Translations under genes and position numbers: made by a program | From: Terrisporobacter glycolicus ATCC 14880 = DSM 1288 | Lineage (GTDB): Bacteria > Bacillota > Clostridia > Peptostreptococcales > Peptostreptococcaceae | Length of the DNA: 64,000 nucleotides | Assembly (NCBI RefSeq): GCF_036812735.1 | Contig: NZ_CP117523.1 | Coordinates: 2,542,001 to 2,606,000, forward strand | Direction of reading: 5' to 3' | Shown here: positions 53,301 to 62,716 of the stretch, one piece after another | Position numbering within the stretch: position 1 is the stretch's first letter | Layout: each line of letters opens with the position of its first letter | The notes under the pieces: generated by a model | Told to the model about the DNA's origin: nothing | Databases searched by the model: none | Seen by the model: only the letters and a program-made list of their open reading frames with translations

Positions 53301-53547
53301 AAAAAAGAGACTAATCTCTCATAAAGGGACGAGTCTCTCGCGGTTCCACCCAATTTAGTTTTATTATAAATAAAACTCACTTTAAACTTTAACGCAGCTT
53401 ACGGTTAATCTTACTAAAATCAGTCAGATTTCTTCAGATTACAGCTCCTAGGTAGTTTTCAATCCCTCTAATTTGAAAAGCCTTACAGCCTATGAGCTTT
53501 TCTCTCTGATAATCGAATTAGATTTACTCTTCCTATTCATCGCTTTT
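53301..53547 (-). promoter_or_regulatory. Threonine T-box, proximal copy
   Basis: T-box leader with core GGUGGAACCGCGAGAG, terminator GAGACT...AGTCTC plus T-run (~53301-53340), and specifier region GAAAACUACCUAGG: ACU (Thr) lies at the same 2-base distance from CUAGG as the CUU of the leu T-box and is followed by a purine. Confidence 0.85.
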
Positions 53548-53576
53548 AAATATTGACTTGTATTTTTCTTTAAATT

Positions 53577-53814
53577 AAAAAACTCGCCCTTATAAATAAG
53601 GACGAGATATCTTCCCGCGGTTCCACCTAAATTGATTTAAAATCCACTTAATGCTTTAACGCAGCTTACGGTTAATCTTACTGAAATCAATTAGATTACT
53701 TCAGATCACAGCTCCTAGGTAGTTTTCAATCCCTCTAATTTGAAAAGCCTTACAGCCTATGAGCTTTTCTCTCTGGTAATCGAATTAGATTTACTCTTCC
53801 TATTCATCGCTTTT
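53577..53814 (-). promoter_or_regulatory. Threonine T-box, distal copy
   Basis: Second T-box just upstream in transcription, near-identical to the proximal copy through Stem I (AAAACUACCUAGG specifier, GCUUACGGUUAAUC block), with its own GGUGGAACCGCGGG core and terminator CTCGTCCTTAT/ATAAGGGCGAG. So two threonine-sensing switches act in series. The promoter is TTGACA at 53862-53867 with an AT-rich -10 around 53840. Confidence 0.85.
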
Positions 53815-53838
53815 ATAACTCTAAATTATATTAAATTA

Positions 53839-53867
53839 ATATTATAAGAATTATTACTAAATGTCAA
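53839..53867 (-). promoter_or_regulatory. Promoter of the hom T-box transcript
   Basis: On the minus strand TTGACA, then TATAAT at 15 bp or TAATAT at 17 bp. Confidence 0.5.
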
Positions 53868-53924
53868 GATAATTTTTAATTTATTAATCATAATATATTA
53901 AAAATTATAATAAGTGATACAAAT

Positions 53925-54770
53925 TCATCTTATTTTTCTTTTATATAACCTTGCATTTATTTCACAACCAATTAATATAGTCCAACTGCTTAAATAAACC
54001 CAAGTCATAAGTACGATAATTCCACCTAAACTTCCATAAATAATATCATACCTTGCAAAATTGTTTGTGTAAAATGAATAACAAAATGATGCTACTAGCC
54101 AACATAAGGTAGACACTATAGCTCCTGGCAATACTTCTTTAAAAGACAGCTTTTTATTTGGAGTAAATCTATATAAGTTCATCAAAATAATAATTACAGT
54201 TATAATTCCAACCACATATCTACAAAGATTCCAAATATACATAAAATATTGATCCAAACCAATTAAATTAAATAAAAATGAACCTAACCTCTCACCAAAT
54301 ACTAAAAATATCATAGATGTAAAAATCAAAACAACTAACATTATTACAAATACTAAAGATATGAATAATACCTCAAAATATGGTCTAGTTTCCCTAATAT
54401 TATATGATCTATTCATACCTCTAATCAGTGACAATACTGCCCTAGACATGGTATACATGGCTAACATGAAACTAAGTATTAAAAAACTAAAACTTCTATT
54501 TTCTATGGCGGATTGCATTAATGATGATACTATATTAAAAGCACTTAAAGGTAATATTTTCTTTAATAAAAATATATATTTGCTAATCTTAATTATGGGT
54601 GTATATACCACTAAACTTATTGTAAATATTAAAAAAGGAAAGAAAGATAACAGTAAATAGAATGACATTTCAGCTGCTTTGGAATTTATTTCTCTATAAT
54701 TAGAATATTCCATAAGAAACTTCATTCTCTTACTATATATTTGGAATTTACTATTAAGTTTATTTTTCAT
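53925..54770 (-). CDS. YihY/BrkB-family membrane protein
   Basis: 281 aa with six membrane segments and the family landmarks SFYLLLSFFPFLIF at the N-terminus and LPGAIVSTLCWLVASFCYSFY in the C-terminal half. Historically mis-called RNase BN; the role is unknown. Next to hom but in its own unit (AGGAGGG before the ATG). Confidence 0.87.
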   Translation of the reverse strand: MKNKLNSKFQIYSKRMKFLMEYSNYREINSKAAEMSFYLLLSFFPFLIFTISLVVYTPIIKISKYIFLLKKILPLSAFNIVSSLMQSAIENRSFSFLILSFMLAMYTMSRAVLSLIRGMNRSYNIRETRPYFEVLFISLVFVIMLVVLIFTSMIFLVFGERLGSFLFNLIGLDQYFMYIWNLCRYVVGIITVIIILMNLYRFTPNKKLSFKEVLPGAIVSTLCWLVASFCYSFYTNNFARYDIIYGSLGGIIVLMTWVYLSSWTILIGCEINARLYKRKIR

Positions 54771-54859
54771 ATTATCCCTCCTATTCTATATTTTTCTTAT
54801 TTACTATTTTCAATATATATAATAGTTAATACAATTTTATTTTTTCATATTTTACATTT

Positions 54860-55287
54860 TAACTCATACTTAATACTTCATGTATATCTAACAATTCCAC
54901 TTTTTCATTTGTATATATTTTCAACTTTTCCAATTCTAATTCCTTTTTATATCATCAGAAATATCCATACTCTAAATAGATATCTCTTTATTCTTAAGTT
55001 TCTCTACTAGTTGCATAGCTCAATCTAACATTATTTCATCAAAGCTATTTTTTATAATTTCCTCCATGAACCTGTCTTATTAAGAGATTTTAATAATTCA
55101 TTACTATTATCTAGTTCATCAGATATATTATGAAAAAGAGAATTTAGATTTCTATTTCATTATACTCTAAGTTAAAGTAATAATCTTTAATGTTTTTATT
55201 AGCATAAATAGTATCTCCTTTTTCATTACAAATAAGCATAAGGCTATGTTTATCACTATCAACTATACTATGAAATATCTTCATATT
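54860..55287 (-). pseudogene. Decayed PAS-domain signalling gene
   Basis: From an ATG at about 55285, MKIFHSIVDSDKHSLMLIC to NKNIKDYY reads as a PAS N-cap and first strands and then stops. Later pieces in other frames (LFHNISDELDNSNELLKSLNKTGSW; LELEKLKIYTNEKVELLDIHEVL) continue the same gene as far as 54860, with several stops and shifts. It is probably a dead histidine-kinase-like or GGDEF-like sensor. The rest of the 54.8-55.6 kb gap holds nothing else I can support. Confidence 0.55.
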
Positions 55288-55508
55288 TTAAGTTAATATT
55301 CTTGATTTATTTATATATATGTTATACACACTGAAATTAATTTAGCGTAAAAAGAAGTTTTTTTAATTGTAAAAATAGAGAAAACAGATTTGGAAGCTAA
55401 CATGAAAATACTAATACTTAACACCATTAATATATATTTCCTCAATAAACTATTATTTTATTTAAATATAATTTTTGTTGCAAAGTATATATTACCAAAT
55501 ATTCGAAA

Positions 55509-55560
55509 TCAAAAAAAGTAATAACTTTTGATATTTTTAATCAAAAATCATTACTTTTCC
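55509..55560 (-). terminator. Terminator of the phosphoglucomutase gene
   Basis: AAAAGTAATAACTTTTGAT pairs with ATCAAAAATCATTACTTTT; T-run on the minus strand. Confidence 0.65.
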
Positions 55561-55618
55561 TTTACTTTATTATAAACTTCATAAGAAAACGAATATCTCC
55601 CTTATAATATTATTTTTT

Positions 55619-57316
55619 TTACATTAATTTGTTTAATATTTCGTTTATACTTTTCTTTATACTGGATACTTTACTATCACAAGTAACTTCATCATTACCT
55701 TTTACTGCTACATAGAACTTTAATTTTGGCTCTGTTCCAGAGGGCCTAACCGCTATCCATGATTCATCTTCTAAAAAGTATTTTAATACGTTTGCCTTTG
55801 GTAAATCATCTATACCCTTTGCGAAGTCTTTAACTTCAACAACTTTTTTATTGTTTATATTTTCTATATCATTATTTCTAAAATGCGAAATTATCTCCCC
55901 AATTTTTTCTAATCCCTCTATTCCAGCTAAAGTTAAAGATATCGTTTCTTCTTTGAAGTATCCATATTTTTTATATAACTCCTGTAATCCTTCATATAAA
56001 CTCATGCCTTTTGAATAATAATATGCAGCCATTTCAGATATTAATAAAGATGCAACTACCCCGTCTTTATCTCTTGCATGAGTTCCAACTAAGTAACCAT
56101 AACTTTCTTCGTATCCAAATAAATAAATCTTATCATTTTTCTTTTCAAAAGATTTTATCTTTTCACCTATAAACTTGAATCCTGTAAGCACATTCATAAC
56201 TTCCACATTATTTGCTTTTGCTACGTCTGCACCAAATTCAGAAGTAACGATTGTTTTTATAAGCACTGAATTATCTTTTAATTTATGTTCTTCTCTTTGA
56301 CCTTCTATTATATAATTAGTTAGCATTCCACCAATTTGATTTCCTGTAAGGAGTGCATAATCTCCAGAAGTAGTTTTTACAGCCACCCCAACTCTATCAC
56401 AATCTGGATCTGTTGCTATTACTAAATTAGCCCCTTCTTTTTTAGCAAGTTCTATTCCTCTAGTTAATGCTCTTTGGTCTTCAGGATTTGGATATTCTAT
56501 TCCTGCAAAGTTTGGATCTGGTATTTCTTCTTCTTTTACAACAAGAACATTTTCAAATCCAACTTCTTCTAATGCTCTTTTTACTGGTACATTTCCTGTT
56601 CCACAAAGTGGTGTATAAACTATTTTAAATTCTTTTCCTACTTTTTTAACTAATTCTTTTCTTATTACTTGTGTTTTAACTGCTTCAATAAAGTCATTGT
56701 CCTGCTTTTCATCTAAGACTATCACTAAATCTTTATTTTCTTCAGTTAATGTAGGTATTATTGAGTAATCTTCAATTGAATTTATTTCTTCAGTTATTGC
56801 ATTTGCTATTTCTGGCATTACTTGTGCCCCATCCTCCCAATATACCTTGTATCCATTATATTCTGGTGGGTTGTGGCTAGCCGTTATAACTATACCTGCT
56901 ATTGCATTTAAGTTTCTAACTGCAAAAGAAAGCTCTGGAGTGGTTCTTAAACTTTTAAATATATACGCTTTTATATTACATGCTGCTAGTGTATTGGCAG
57001 CTTCTATACAAAATTCTCTAGACATAAATCTATTATCATGAGCTATAACTACTCCTCTTTTTTGTTCTTCTTTCGTAGTATTTTTTAATATATAATTAGC
57101 TAGACCAAAAGTAGCTCTCCTAATAGTATATTTGTTTATTCTGTTTGTTCCCGCTGCAATTACCCCTCTAAGTCCAGCTGTACCAAACTCTAAATCTTTG
57201 TAAAATCTATCTTCTATTTCTTTTTCTTTATCTTTTAAATTAATCAATTCTTCTCTAGTTTTTTCATCAAAATATTTATTATCTATCCAACTATTATATT
57301 TTCCCCTATATGCCAT
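55619..57316 (-). CDS. pgm: Phosphoglucomutase/phosphomannomutase
   Basis: 565 aa. Active-site serine in ITASHNPPEYNGYK, metal loop DPDCDRVG, sugar-binding loop GYEESYGYL and phosphate loop RPSGTEPK. The PgcA-type alpha-phosphoglucomutase of Firmicutes that links glucose-6-phosphate to glucose-1-phosphate for cell-wall glycolipids and glycogen. AAGGAGC precedes the ATG. Confidence 0.95.
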   Translation of the reverse strand: MAYRGKYNSWIDNKYFDEKTREELINLKDKEKEIEDRFYKDLEFGTAGLRGVIAAGTNRINKYTIRRATFGLANYILKNTTKEEQKRGVVIAHDNRFMSREFCIEAANTLAACNIKAYIFKSLRTTPELSFAVRNLNAIAGIVITASHNPPEYNGYKVYWEDGAQVMPEIANAITEEINSIEDYSIIPTLTEENKDLVIVLDEKQDNDFIEAVKTQVIRKELVKKVGKEFKIVYTPLCGTGNVPVKRALEEVGFENVLVVKEEEIPDPNFAGIEYPNPEDQRALTRGIELAKKEGANLVIATDPDCDRVGVAVKTTSGDYALLTGNQIGGMLTNYIIEGQREEHKLKDNSVLIKTIVTSEFGADVAKANNVEVMNVLTGFKFIGEKIKSFEKKNDKIYLFGYEESYGYLVGTHARDKDGVVASLLISEMAAYYYSKGMSLYEGLQELYKKYGYFKEETISLTLAGIEGLEKIGEIISHFRNNDIENINNKKVVEVKDFAKGIDDLPKANVLKYFLEDESWIAVRPSGTEPKLKFYVAVKGNDEVTCDSKVSSIKKSINEILNKLM

Positions 57317-57450
57317 TTAAGTTGCTCCTTTACTTTTTACTTTTTATCCATAATCACATATGAATAATCATATGTATATTTTATCCTTATTTTTCTATTT
57401 AGTAAACATGAACCGCTAATATCTAAATTAATTTTTTCTACAAAACTACA

Positions 57451-57489
57451 AAAGTATTAGATCAAGTTAAAACTTGACCTAATACTTTA
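57451..57489 (-). terminator. Terminator of the 3D-domain gene
   Basis: AAAGTATTAG-TCAAG pairs with CTTGA-CTAATACTTT, next to the stop codon at 57492. Confidence 0.75.
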
Positions 57490-57491
57490 AT

Positions 57492-58301
57492 TTATCCAAC
57501 AATATAAATATCTATACTTCTTACTCCCCAATTATAACAAGCTGAGGAGCTATTCATAAATATATCTATTCTATTTCCTTTTATCCCACCGCCACAGTCT
57601 TCTGCTACAAAAGTCATATTAAATTTAGGTATATACACCTTTGTACCATAAGGTATTATTCTAGGATCCACTGCAATAGTTCCCCATCTTGGGCGCGTTC
57701 CAGTAGAAGTGACACTATCACCACTATAAGCAGTTGCTGAGACTACTATTTTATTTCCGTTAGTATTCGAAGATTTTTCTCGCGTAGATAAATTTACAGA
57801 ACTAGCCACATAACTTGTTCCTGTACCTTTTAGAACAACCTTATTAACTGGCTCTTCTCTTATCATTTCCTTATTAACAACTCTAGATACCAATTTACCA
57901 TCATGATAAATTTCTTCATATACAGTTGTTTTTCTTCCTTCTTTTCCTTCCTGAGCAACTTTAGTCACTCCCTTTGGCAAAGATTTATCTTTTTTAACTT
58001 CAGTTTTGTATGATATTCGTGAATGCTCACTAACAGAAATTTGCTCTACATATGTAATCTTTATATTCATATAATCTTCTAATTTACTATTCAAACTAGG
58101 ATATATAATATCATCTTCGTTATAACATATATTTTTTTCACTCAATAATTCTTTTACAGTCTTACAATAAGTATTTACAGTCGTTGCCTTTCCATTTACC
58201 TGTACAACTATTTGCTCTTTTTTCAATATAAAATATGATGCAAGAAGAACACAAAAAGATAGAGTTATTAGTAAAGTTCTAAAAATTATATTATTTTTCA
58301 T
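57492..58301 (-). CDS. Secreted 3D-domain protein with DUF348 and G5 domains
   Basis: 269 aa. A hydrophobic N-terminus (~6-27) as signal/anchor, a DUF348 ubiquitin-like domain (~30-75), a G5-like module (~80-160) and a C-terminal 3D domain, with SATAYSGDSVTSTGTRPRWGT to AEDCGGGIKGNRIDIF carrying the three Asp of the active site. Similar to resuscitation-promoting and lytic-transglycosylase-like proteins such as YabE/YocH, acting on peptidoglycan. Confidence 0.9.
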   Translation of the reverse strand: MKNNIIFRTLLITLSFCVLLASYFILKKEQIVVQVNGKATTVNTYCKTVKELLSEKNICYNEDDIIYPSLNSKLEDYMNIKITYVEQISVSEHSRISYKTEVKKDKSLPKGVTKVAQEGKEGRKTTVYEEIYHDGKLVSRVVNKEMIREEPVNKVVLKGTGTSYVASSVNLSTREKSSNTNGNKIVVSATAYSGDSVTSTGTRPRWGTIAVDPRIIPYGTKVYIPKFNMTFVAEDCGGGIKGNRIDIFMNSSSACYNWGVRSIDIYIVG

Positions 58302-58505
58302 TTTTACTCCCCCTATAAATATTTAATATATAAAACTTAAGTATTTTAAATTTCAAATTTTAAATTGTTTATATATTTATATTTATAGAAGTGATAAAAT
58401 ATGTAACTAATTTGTAACTAATATTTAATTTTTATATTTATTTTTGATAACATTTAGTAACCATCTACTTTTTAGCAATAAATTTTTTTAATATTTTGTA
58501 ATTAG

Positions 58506-58670
58506 TTATCTTGCATCTTTAACTATGTTGTAAATTCTAACGTAAGTTTCTCCAACTTCTTCTGCTGATTTAGCTTCTTCCTTTGACACTCTATAATATA
58601 ATTCTGTCAACTCTATAGCCACATCCTTTGCATTTCTCTGTGAAGATCCTGTTATTTTTGTTTCTGCCAT
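58506..58670 (-). CDS. 54-aa conserved-looking small protein
   Basis: Start at ATG 58670 with AGGAGG 5-6 bases upstream, giving MAETKITGSSQRNAKDVA to YNIVKDAR. Helical and acidic. Not recognised, but the ribosome site and coherent composition favour a real gene. It lies just after the lysophospholipase-like gene in the same direction (23-base gap), so it is probably co-transcribed with it. Confidence 0.65.
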   Translation of the reverse strand: MAETKITGSSQRNAKDVAIELTELYYRVSKEEAKSAEEVGETYVRIYNIVKDAR

Positions 58671-58693
58671 TTCTATTTCCTCCTAAAATTTTC

Positions 58694-59650
58694 TTAATAA
58701 TAACTTTGTTTTTTGTTTTCTATTTTTTCAACTATCCACTTCATTACATCTTCTTTTACTTCTTCTTTATTAATCTCATTTAATATTTCATGTCTACCAT
58801 CTTTATATAATATACATTTTACATCCTCAATACCAGATTTTTCATATCTAATTTTTAGATTTAGTAAGCCCTTTCCGTTATTTCCAACAGGGTCTTTATC
58901 TCCTGAAATTATTAATATAGGTAAATCTTTTCTGATTTTTATTATATTTTCTCTATCTTCTATAAATTTAAGCCCTTGTATAAAATCTTCAAAAAAACCA
59001 CAAGTGCACTTAAATCCACACATTGAATCATTTATATATTTATCTACTTCTTTTTCATCTCTACTTAGCCAGTCATAATCTGTTCTACATGGTTTAAAGC
59101 TTTTATTATTTGACCCAAAGAATAAATTATCAATAAATTCACTAACATATTTTCTTCCTTTAATTTTACAAGTAGATTTTACTACTATGTTAGCTAAATC
59201 TAGTTTTGCACCAAAATCTCCATTTGAACCAGAAAGTATTAATCCATCGATTTCCTCTCCATATTTTATAGCATAGTTTTGCGAGGCAAATGATCCCATA
59301 CTATGACCAAATAATATTAAAGGTACATCTTTATTTTCTTCTTTTATTATTTCTGTTAAAGTATGTATATCATCTACTAAACAATCAAATCCATTTTCTT
59401 CTGCTAAGTAACCTGCATTTTCTAAACTTTTTGCTGTTTTACCATGACCTCTATGATCGTTAATATAAACATTATATCCATTATCTGTTAATAGTTTAGC
59501 AAAATCTTCATACCTTTTCCCATGTTCTGCCATACCATGTGATATTTGTACTACACCTTTAACAGTTACATTTTTATCACATACAAACTTATATGTAAAT
59601 ATCTCATTATCATCTATTTTAGAAGTAAAATAAAAATTGCTATATCTCAT
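58694..59650 (-). CDS. Alpha/beta hydrolase (monoacylglycerol lipase/lysophospholipase type)
   Basis: 318 aa from the ATG at 59650 (AAGGGTG). HGMAEHGKRY, nucleophile GHSMGS (~115), DPVGNNGKG acid region and GRHEILNE with the catalytic His. A serine aminopeptidase S33-fold (Hydrolase_4) enzyme. No signal peptide, so it is cytoplasmic; it probably acts on lysolipids or monoglycerides. Confidence 0.9.
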   Translation of the reverse strand: MRYSNFYFTSKIDDNEIFTYKFVCDKNVTVKGVVQISHGMAEHGKRYEDFAKLLTDNGYNVYINDHRGHGKTAKSLENAGYLAEENGFDCLVDDIHTLTEIIKEENKDVPLILFGHSMGSFASQNYAIKYGEEIDGLILSGSNGDFGAKLDLANIVVKSTCKIKGRKYVSEFIDNLFFGSNNKSFKPCRTDYDWLSRDEKEVDKYINDSMCGFKCTCGFFEDFIQGLKFIEDRENIIKIRKDLPILIISGDKDPVGNNGKGLLNLKIRYEKSGIEDVKCILYKDGRHEILNEINKEEVKEDVMKWIVEKIENKKQSYY

Positions 59651-59720
59651 AATTTTCACCCTTTCAATTAATCTTCTATATTAAGTATAACAAATATTTA
59701 ACATATTTGTCTTTACATAC

Positions 59721-59751
59721 AAAAAAAGTAGCACGATATTTATTCGTGCTA
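59721..59751 (-). terminator. Terminator, minus strand
   Basis: TAGCACGAT and ATTCGTGCTA pair, with AAAAAAA on the left acting as a T-run on the minus strand. It ends leftward transcription coming from the 59.8-60.5 kb region. Confidence 0.65.
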
Positions 59752-59878
59752 GGGTGGGTTAAATTACTTAAGCTAATTTTTCATTATATTGTTTAATAAA
59801 CTTTATAAGTAAATAATATAATAATATTTTTTACAAATCAATTATATATCTTAAACAATGATTCTTTTTTGGAATAAA

Positions 59879-60075
59879 AATAAGTCATTTTAAAACCCCC
59901 ATTTTAAAATGACTTATTGAAAAGAATAAATTTAATTATTGCAAAATCCGATCACAATTTCCCCAAAAGATTCTCTCTTCCCATAAGAAAACCTTTTCAA
60001 CCGATTACTCAAAGTTTAAATTTAATATACCCAAACTTCCACTTGTAATAAAAATTCCCTTTTTTCTACTACAAA
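59879..60075. ncRNA. Possible structured RNA region with C-rich loops
   Basis: No ORF. Plus-strand hairpins each carry C-rich loops: a 17-bp perfect stem (AATAAGTCATTTTAAAA) around CCCCCA at 59879-59918, then stems with loops around UUCCCAUA, ACCC and UUCCC, with UUUCCCCAAAA unpaired. Strong C over G skew on the plus strand. The first stem alternatively ends minus-strand RNA (T-rich on that side). The strand cannot be settled by eye. Confidence 0.35.
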
Positions 60076-60117
60076 TATAATTATAAAACATTTTCCTAAG
60101 AAAAGCTAATACTTTTT

Positions 60118-60302
60118 TTGACATTTACAAATAAAATTTTTATTTTTGTAGAATTTTCACATTTAGCACTATACATTCTTTTGTTAAAATACATATACAG
60201 ATTATTTTATTAACAACAATGTCCAAATACATATTATTATATTTAGAATATTTCATAATAGCATAAAAAAATAAAGATGCATCTGTATCTTTATTTTTTT
60301 AT
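60118..60302 (+). ncRNA. Possible second plus-strand transcript ending at a terminator
   Basis: TTGACA (60118-60123), 17 bp, TATTTT (60141-60146), predicted start near 60153, then about 150 nt with no ORF to the 18-bp terminator stem. Convergent with the BFD-like gene. Low confidence. Confidence 0.3.
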
Positions 60303-60304
60303 GC
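60261..60304. terminator. Bidirectional terminator
   Basis: GCATAAAAAAATAAAGAT is exactly inverted around an 8-nt loop; T-runs in both directions. It closes the BFD-like gene. Confidence 0.85.
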
Positions 60305-60306
60305 TA

Positions 60307-60495
60307 TTATCTATTTAATTTACTTTTTACTATATCTTCCACATAAGATTTACATCTTCCACATCCTTTTGTTGCCTTCGTTTCCTCTACAACTTCTTCA
60401 AAACTATTAGCTCCATTTTTTATGCTATCTTCTATTCTCTCGAAAGTCACTTTTCTACAATTACATACATTCTTATTTAAATTTCCCATATTCAT
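60307..60495 (-). CDS. BFD-like [2Fe-2S]-binding protein
   Basis: 62 aa with four Cys as CNC..(32 residues)..CGRC, the C-x-C...C-x2-C pattern of bacterioferritin-associated ferredoxin and similar BFD domains. Small iron-sulfur protein of iron release or electron transfer. AGGA in TTGGAGGATG lies just before the ATG. Stands alone. Confidence 0.85.
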   Translation of the reverse strand: MNMGNLNKNVCNCRKVTFERIEDSIKNGANSFEEVVEETKATKGCGRCKSYVEDIVKSKLNR

Positions 60496-60722
60496 CCTCC
60501 AATATATTATGACTAATTATATACTTATATAATTTCTTAATATATTTATTCCCTTAAATCCTTAATTGTAAACAAATATTTTTCTCTATACTATAATTCA
60601 TTAAAAGCATCATTTAAATATACATTTTTTTAGGAATTATATTTTTAAATTTATGGAAAAATTATAATTATAGAATTATAATATATTGAAATAACTTAAT
60701 TTTCATATAGAAAGGGGAACTT

Positions 60723-61832
60723 ATGAATAAATCAAAAGTTTATTATACTAATCTAAGAACAGACTTCAAAAACAATTTATTAGACAAATTACAAATACTA
60801 GTTACAAAAGCTGGTATAAATAACATTGATTTTGAAAACAAGTATACAGCCATAAAAATTCACTTTGGAGAGCCAGGAAATTTAGCCTACTTAAGACCTA
60901 ATTTTTCTAAAGTCATTGTGGATTTAATAAATTCAAAAAATGGTAAAGTGTTTTTAACAGATTGTAATACTCTTTACGTTGGTGGTAGAAAAAATGGCCT
61001 TGAGCATTTAGATTCCGCTTATACTAATGGTTATAATCCATTTACTACTGGATGCCATATAATAATCGCTGATGGAATTAAAGGTACAGATGAAGCTCTT
61101 GTACCTGTTTATAGTGGAGAATATGTTAAAGAAGCTAAAATAGGTCAAGCTATAATGGATGCTGATATTTTCATTTCAATGAATCATTTTAAAGGTCATG
61201 AATCTACAGGTTTTGGTGGAGCATTAAAAAATATAGGTATGGGATGTGGATCTCGTGCCGGTAAAATGGAAATGCATAGTAGTGGAAAGCCTTTTATAAA
61301 GGAAAAGAAATGCGTTGGATGTAAATCATGTGCAAAAAATTGTGCTCATGAAGCTATTTCATTTGGAGAAAATAAAAAAGCTTCTATTGACCATAATAAA
61401 TGTGTTGGATGTGGAAGATGCATTGGGTCATGTAACTATGATGCTGTAAGTTCACCTACAGATGAATCCAATGATATACTAAATAAAAAAATAGCAGAGT
61501 ATTCTAAAGCCGTATTACAAGATAGACCTCATTTTCATATAAGCTTTGTTATAGATATTTCTCCAAACTGTGATTGTCATAGAGAAAATGATTTGCCTAT
61601 TATTCCAGATGTAGGTATTTTTGCTTCGTTTGATCCTGTTGCTTTAGATATGGCTTGTGTAGATGCTTGCAACAAACAAAGTGTAATACATGGTAGTTAT
61701 TTAGACGAACAAAGACACCATTGTCATGACCATTTTATAAATACTCATCCTGAAACAAATTGGGAAGTTTGTATCGATCATAGTGTCAAACTAGGTATTG
61801 GGAATAAGGAATATGAATTAATTGAAGTATAA
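60723..61832 (+). CDS. DUF362-family iron-sulfur protein with 4Fe-4S ferredoxin domain
   Basis: 369 aa. Residues 1-190 are DUF362 (HFGEPGNLAYLRP, GTDEALVPV, NHFKGHESTGFGGALKN). Residues ~195-245 are a 2[4Fe-4S] ferredoxin (KCVGCKSCAKNC and KCVGCGRCIGSC). Residues ~250-369 are again DUF362, with a His/Cys-rich end (HRENDLPIIPDVG, QRHHCHDHF). A cytoplasmic redox protein common in clostridia; partners unknown. AAAGGGG before the ATG. Confidence 0.9.
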   Translation: MNKSKVYYTNLRTDFKNNLLDKLQILVTKAGINNIDFENKYTAIKIHFGEPGNLAYLRPNFSKVIVDLINSKNGKVFLTDCNTLYVGGRKNGLEHLDSAYTNGYNPFTTGCHIIIADGIKGTDEALVPVYSGEYVKEAKIGQAIMDADIFISMNHFKGHESTGFGGALKNIGMGCGSRAGKMEMHSSGKPFIKEKKCVGCKSCAKNCAHEAISFGENKKASIDHNKCVGCGRCIGSCNYDAVSSPTDESNDILNKKIAEYSKAVLQDRPHFHISFVIDISPNCDCHRENDLPIIPDVGIFASFDPVALDMACVDACNKQSVIHGSYLDEQRHHCHDHFINTHPETNWEVCIDHSVKLGIGNKEYELIEV

Positions 61833-61845
61833 AATTTAAATTCAT

Positions 61846-61900
61846 AAAGAGTAGTAAATTTTATATTGTGATTTATTCAATAAAGATTACTACTCTTTTA
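61846..61900 (+). terminator. Terminator after the DUF362 gene
   Basis: AAAGAGTAGTAA pairs with TTACTACTCTTT around a long loop. Confidence 0.65.
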
Positions 61901-61956
61901 TATAAAGTATATTAATAAATCTTACACTTAATCTAGTTTTATACTTTTATTTTTAT

Positions 61957-62703
61957 TTACTTTATAATGCTGAATATATTATCAAACTTCTTACTACTTA
62001 AAATTTCATGAGTTATAAACTTCCCATCATAATATAAACTACATGTGGTAAATGGAGTCGGAGCATTTTGTGCCTGAGCTTTATTTTCATATCTAACAAT
62101 ATGCAAATCAATATCTTTTTCCTTTGCATAATCCTTTATCATAGATACATATTTAGAAGTAAAAGGGCATTGATGTGAATAGTACAAAACAAATCCTTTT
62201 TCATTTATATACTCTTCTTTTGCTGTATTTTTAAATCTAGGTACAAATTCGTTTTCTTCAAAAGGCAAATACAATAATTCAAAATAAGGTTTTGCAATAT
62301 CAGCCACTAAAAATCCCTTATTTACAAAATATTTTTTATCTGATAAAAATGGCTTCTTTTTATTAGATGATAATACTATTAAGCCTTTTTTTCCCTTTAA
62401 CTTACTGTCTTTTATACACTCTTCTAGTAACTTACTACCTATACCTTGTCCTTTGTATTTTCCCGAAACCCAAAAACAATTTATAAACATATAATTATCT
62501 GCAATGATTGGACACCACGCATTTTCAGCAGGTATATATTCAATAAAAACTTTCCCTCTAACATCACCTTTTTTAAATACTATATTGTCTTTTATTCTAT
62601 CCTTAAGCCAAGTTTTTTTTGATGATACTTGACTTTTATCAGATATGGCACAACATATATGCTCTTTGTCTATATTTTCCAAGTCTATATCTATAAAATC
62701 CAA
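61957..62703 (-). CDS. GNAT acetyltransferase with YoaP domain
   Basis: 248 aa; TTG start at 62703 behind GAGGAGG. GNAT fold in residues ~1-140 (acetyl-CoA loop KYKGQGIGSKLLEECI), then a YoaP-like C-terminal domain (~170-245) with thioredoxin-like FVLYYSHQCPFTSKYV and FTTCSLYYDGKFITHEIL. It has a CPFTS Cys but no CxxC. Acetylation substrate unknown. Upstream of it lies the GyrI-like gene in the same direction (13-base gap). Confidence 0.85.
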   Translation of the reverse strand: MDFIDIDLENIDKEHICCAISDKSQVSSKKTWLKDRIKDNIVFKKGDVRGKVFIEYIPAENAWCPIIADNYMFINCFWVSGKYKGQGIGSKLLEECIKDSKLKGKKGLIVLSSNKKKPFLSDKKYFVNKGFLVADIAKPYFELLYLPFEENEFVPRFKNTAKEEYINEKGFVLYYSHQCPFTSKYVSMIKDYAKEKDIDLHIVRYENKAQAQNAPTPFTTCSLYYDGKFITHEILSSKKFDNIFSIIK

Positions 62704-62716
62704 TTTAAATACCTCC

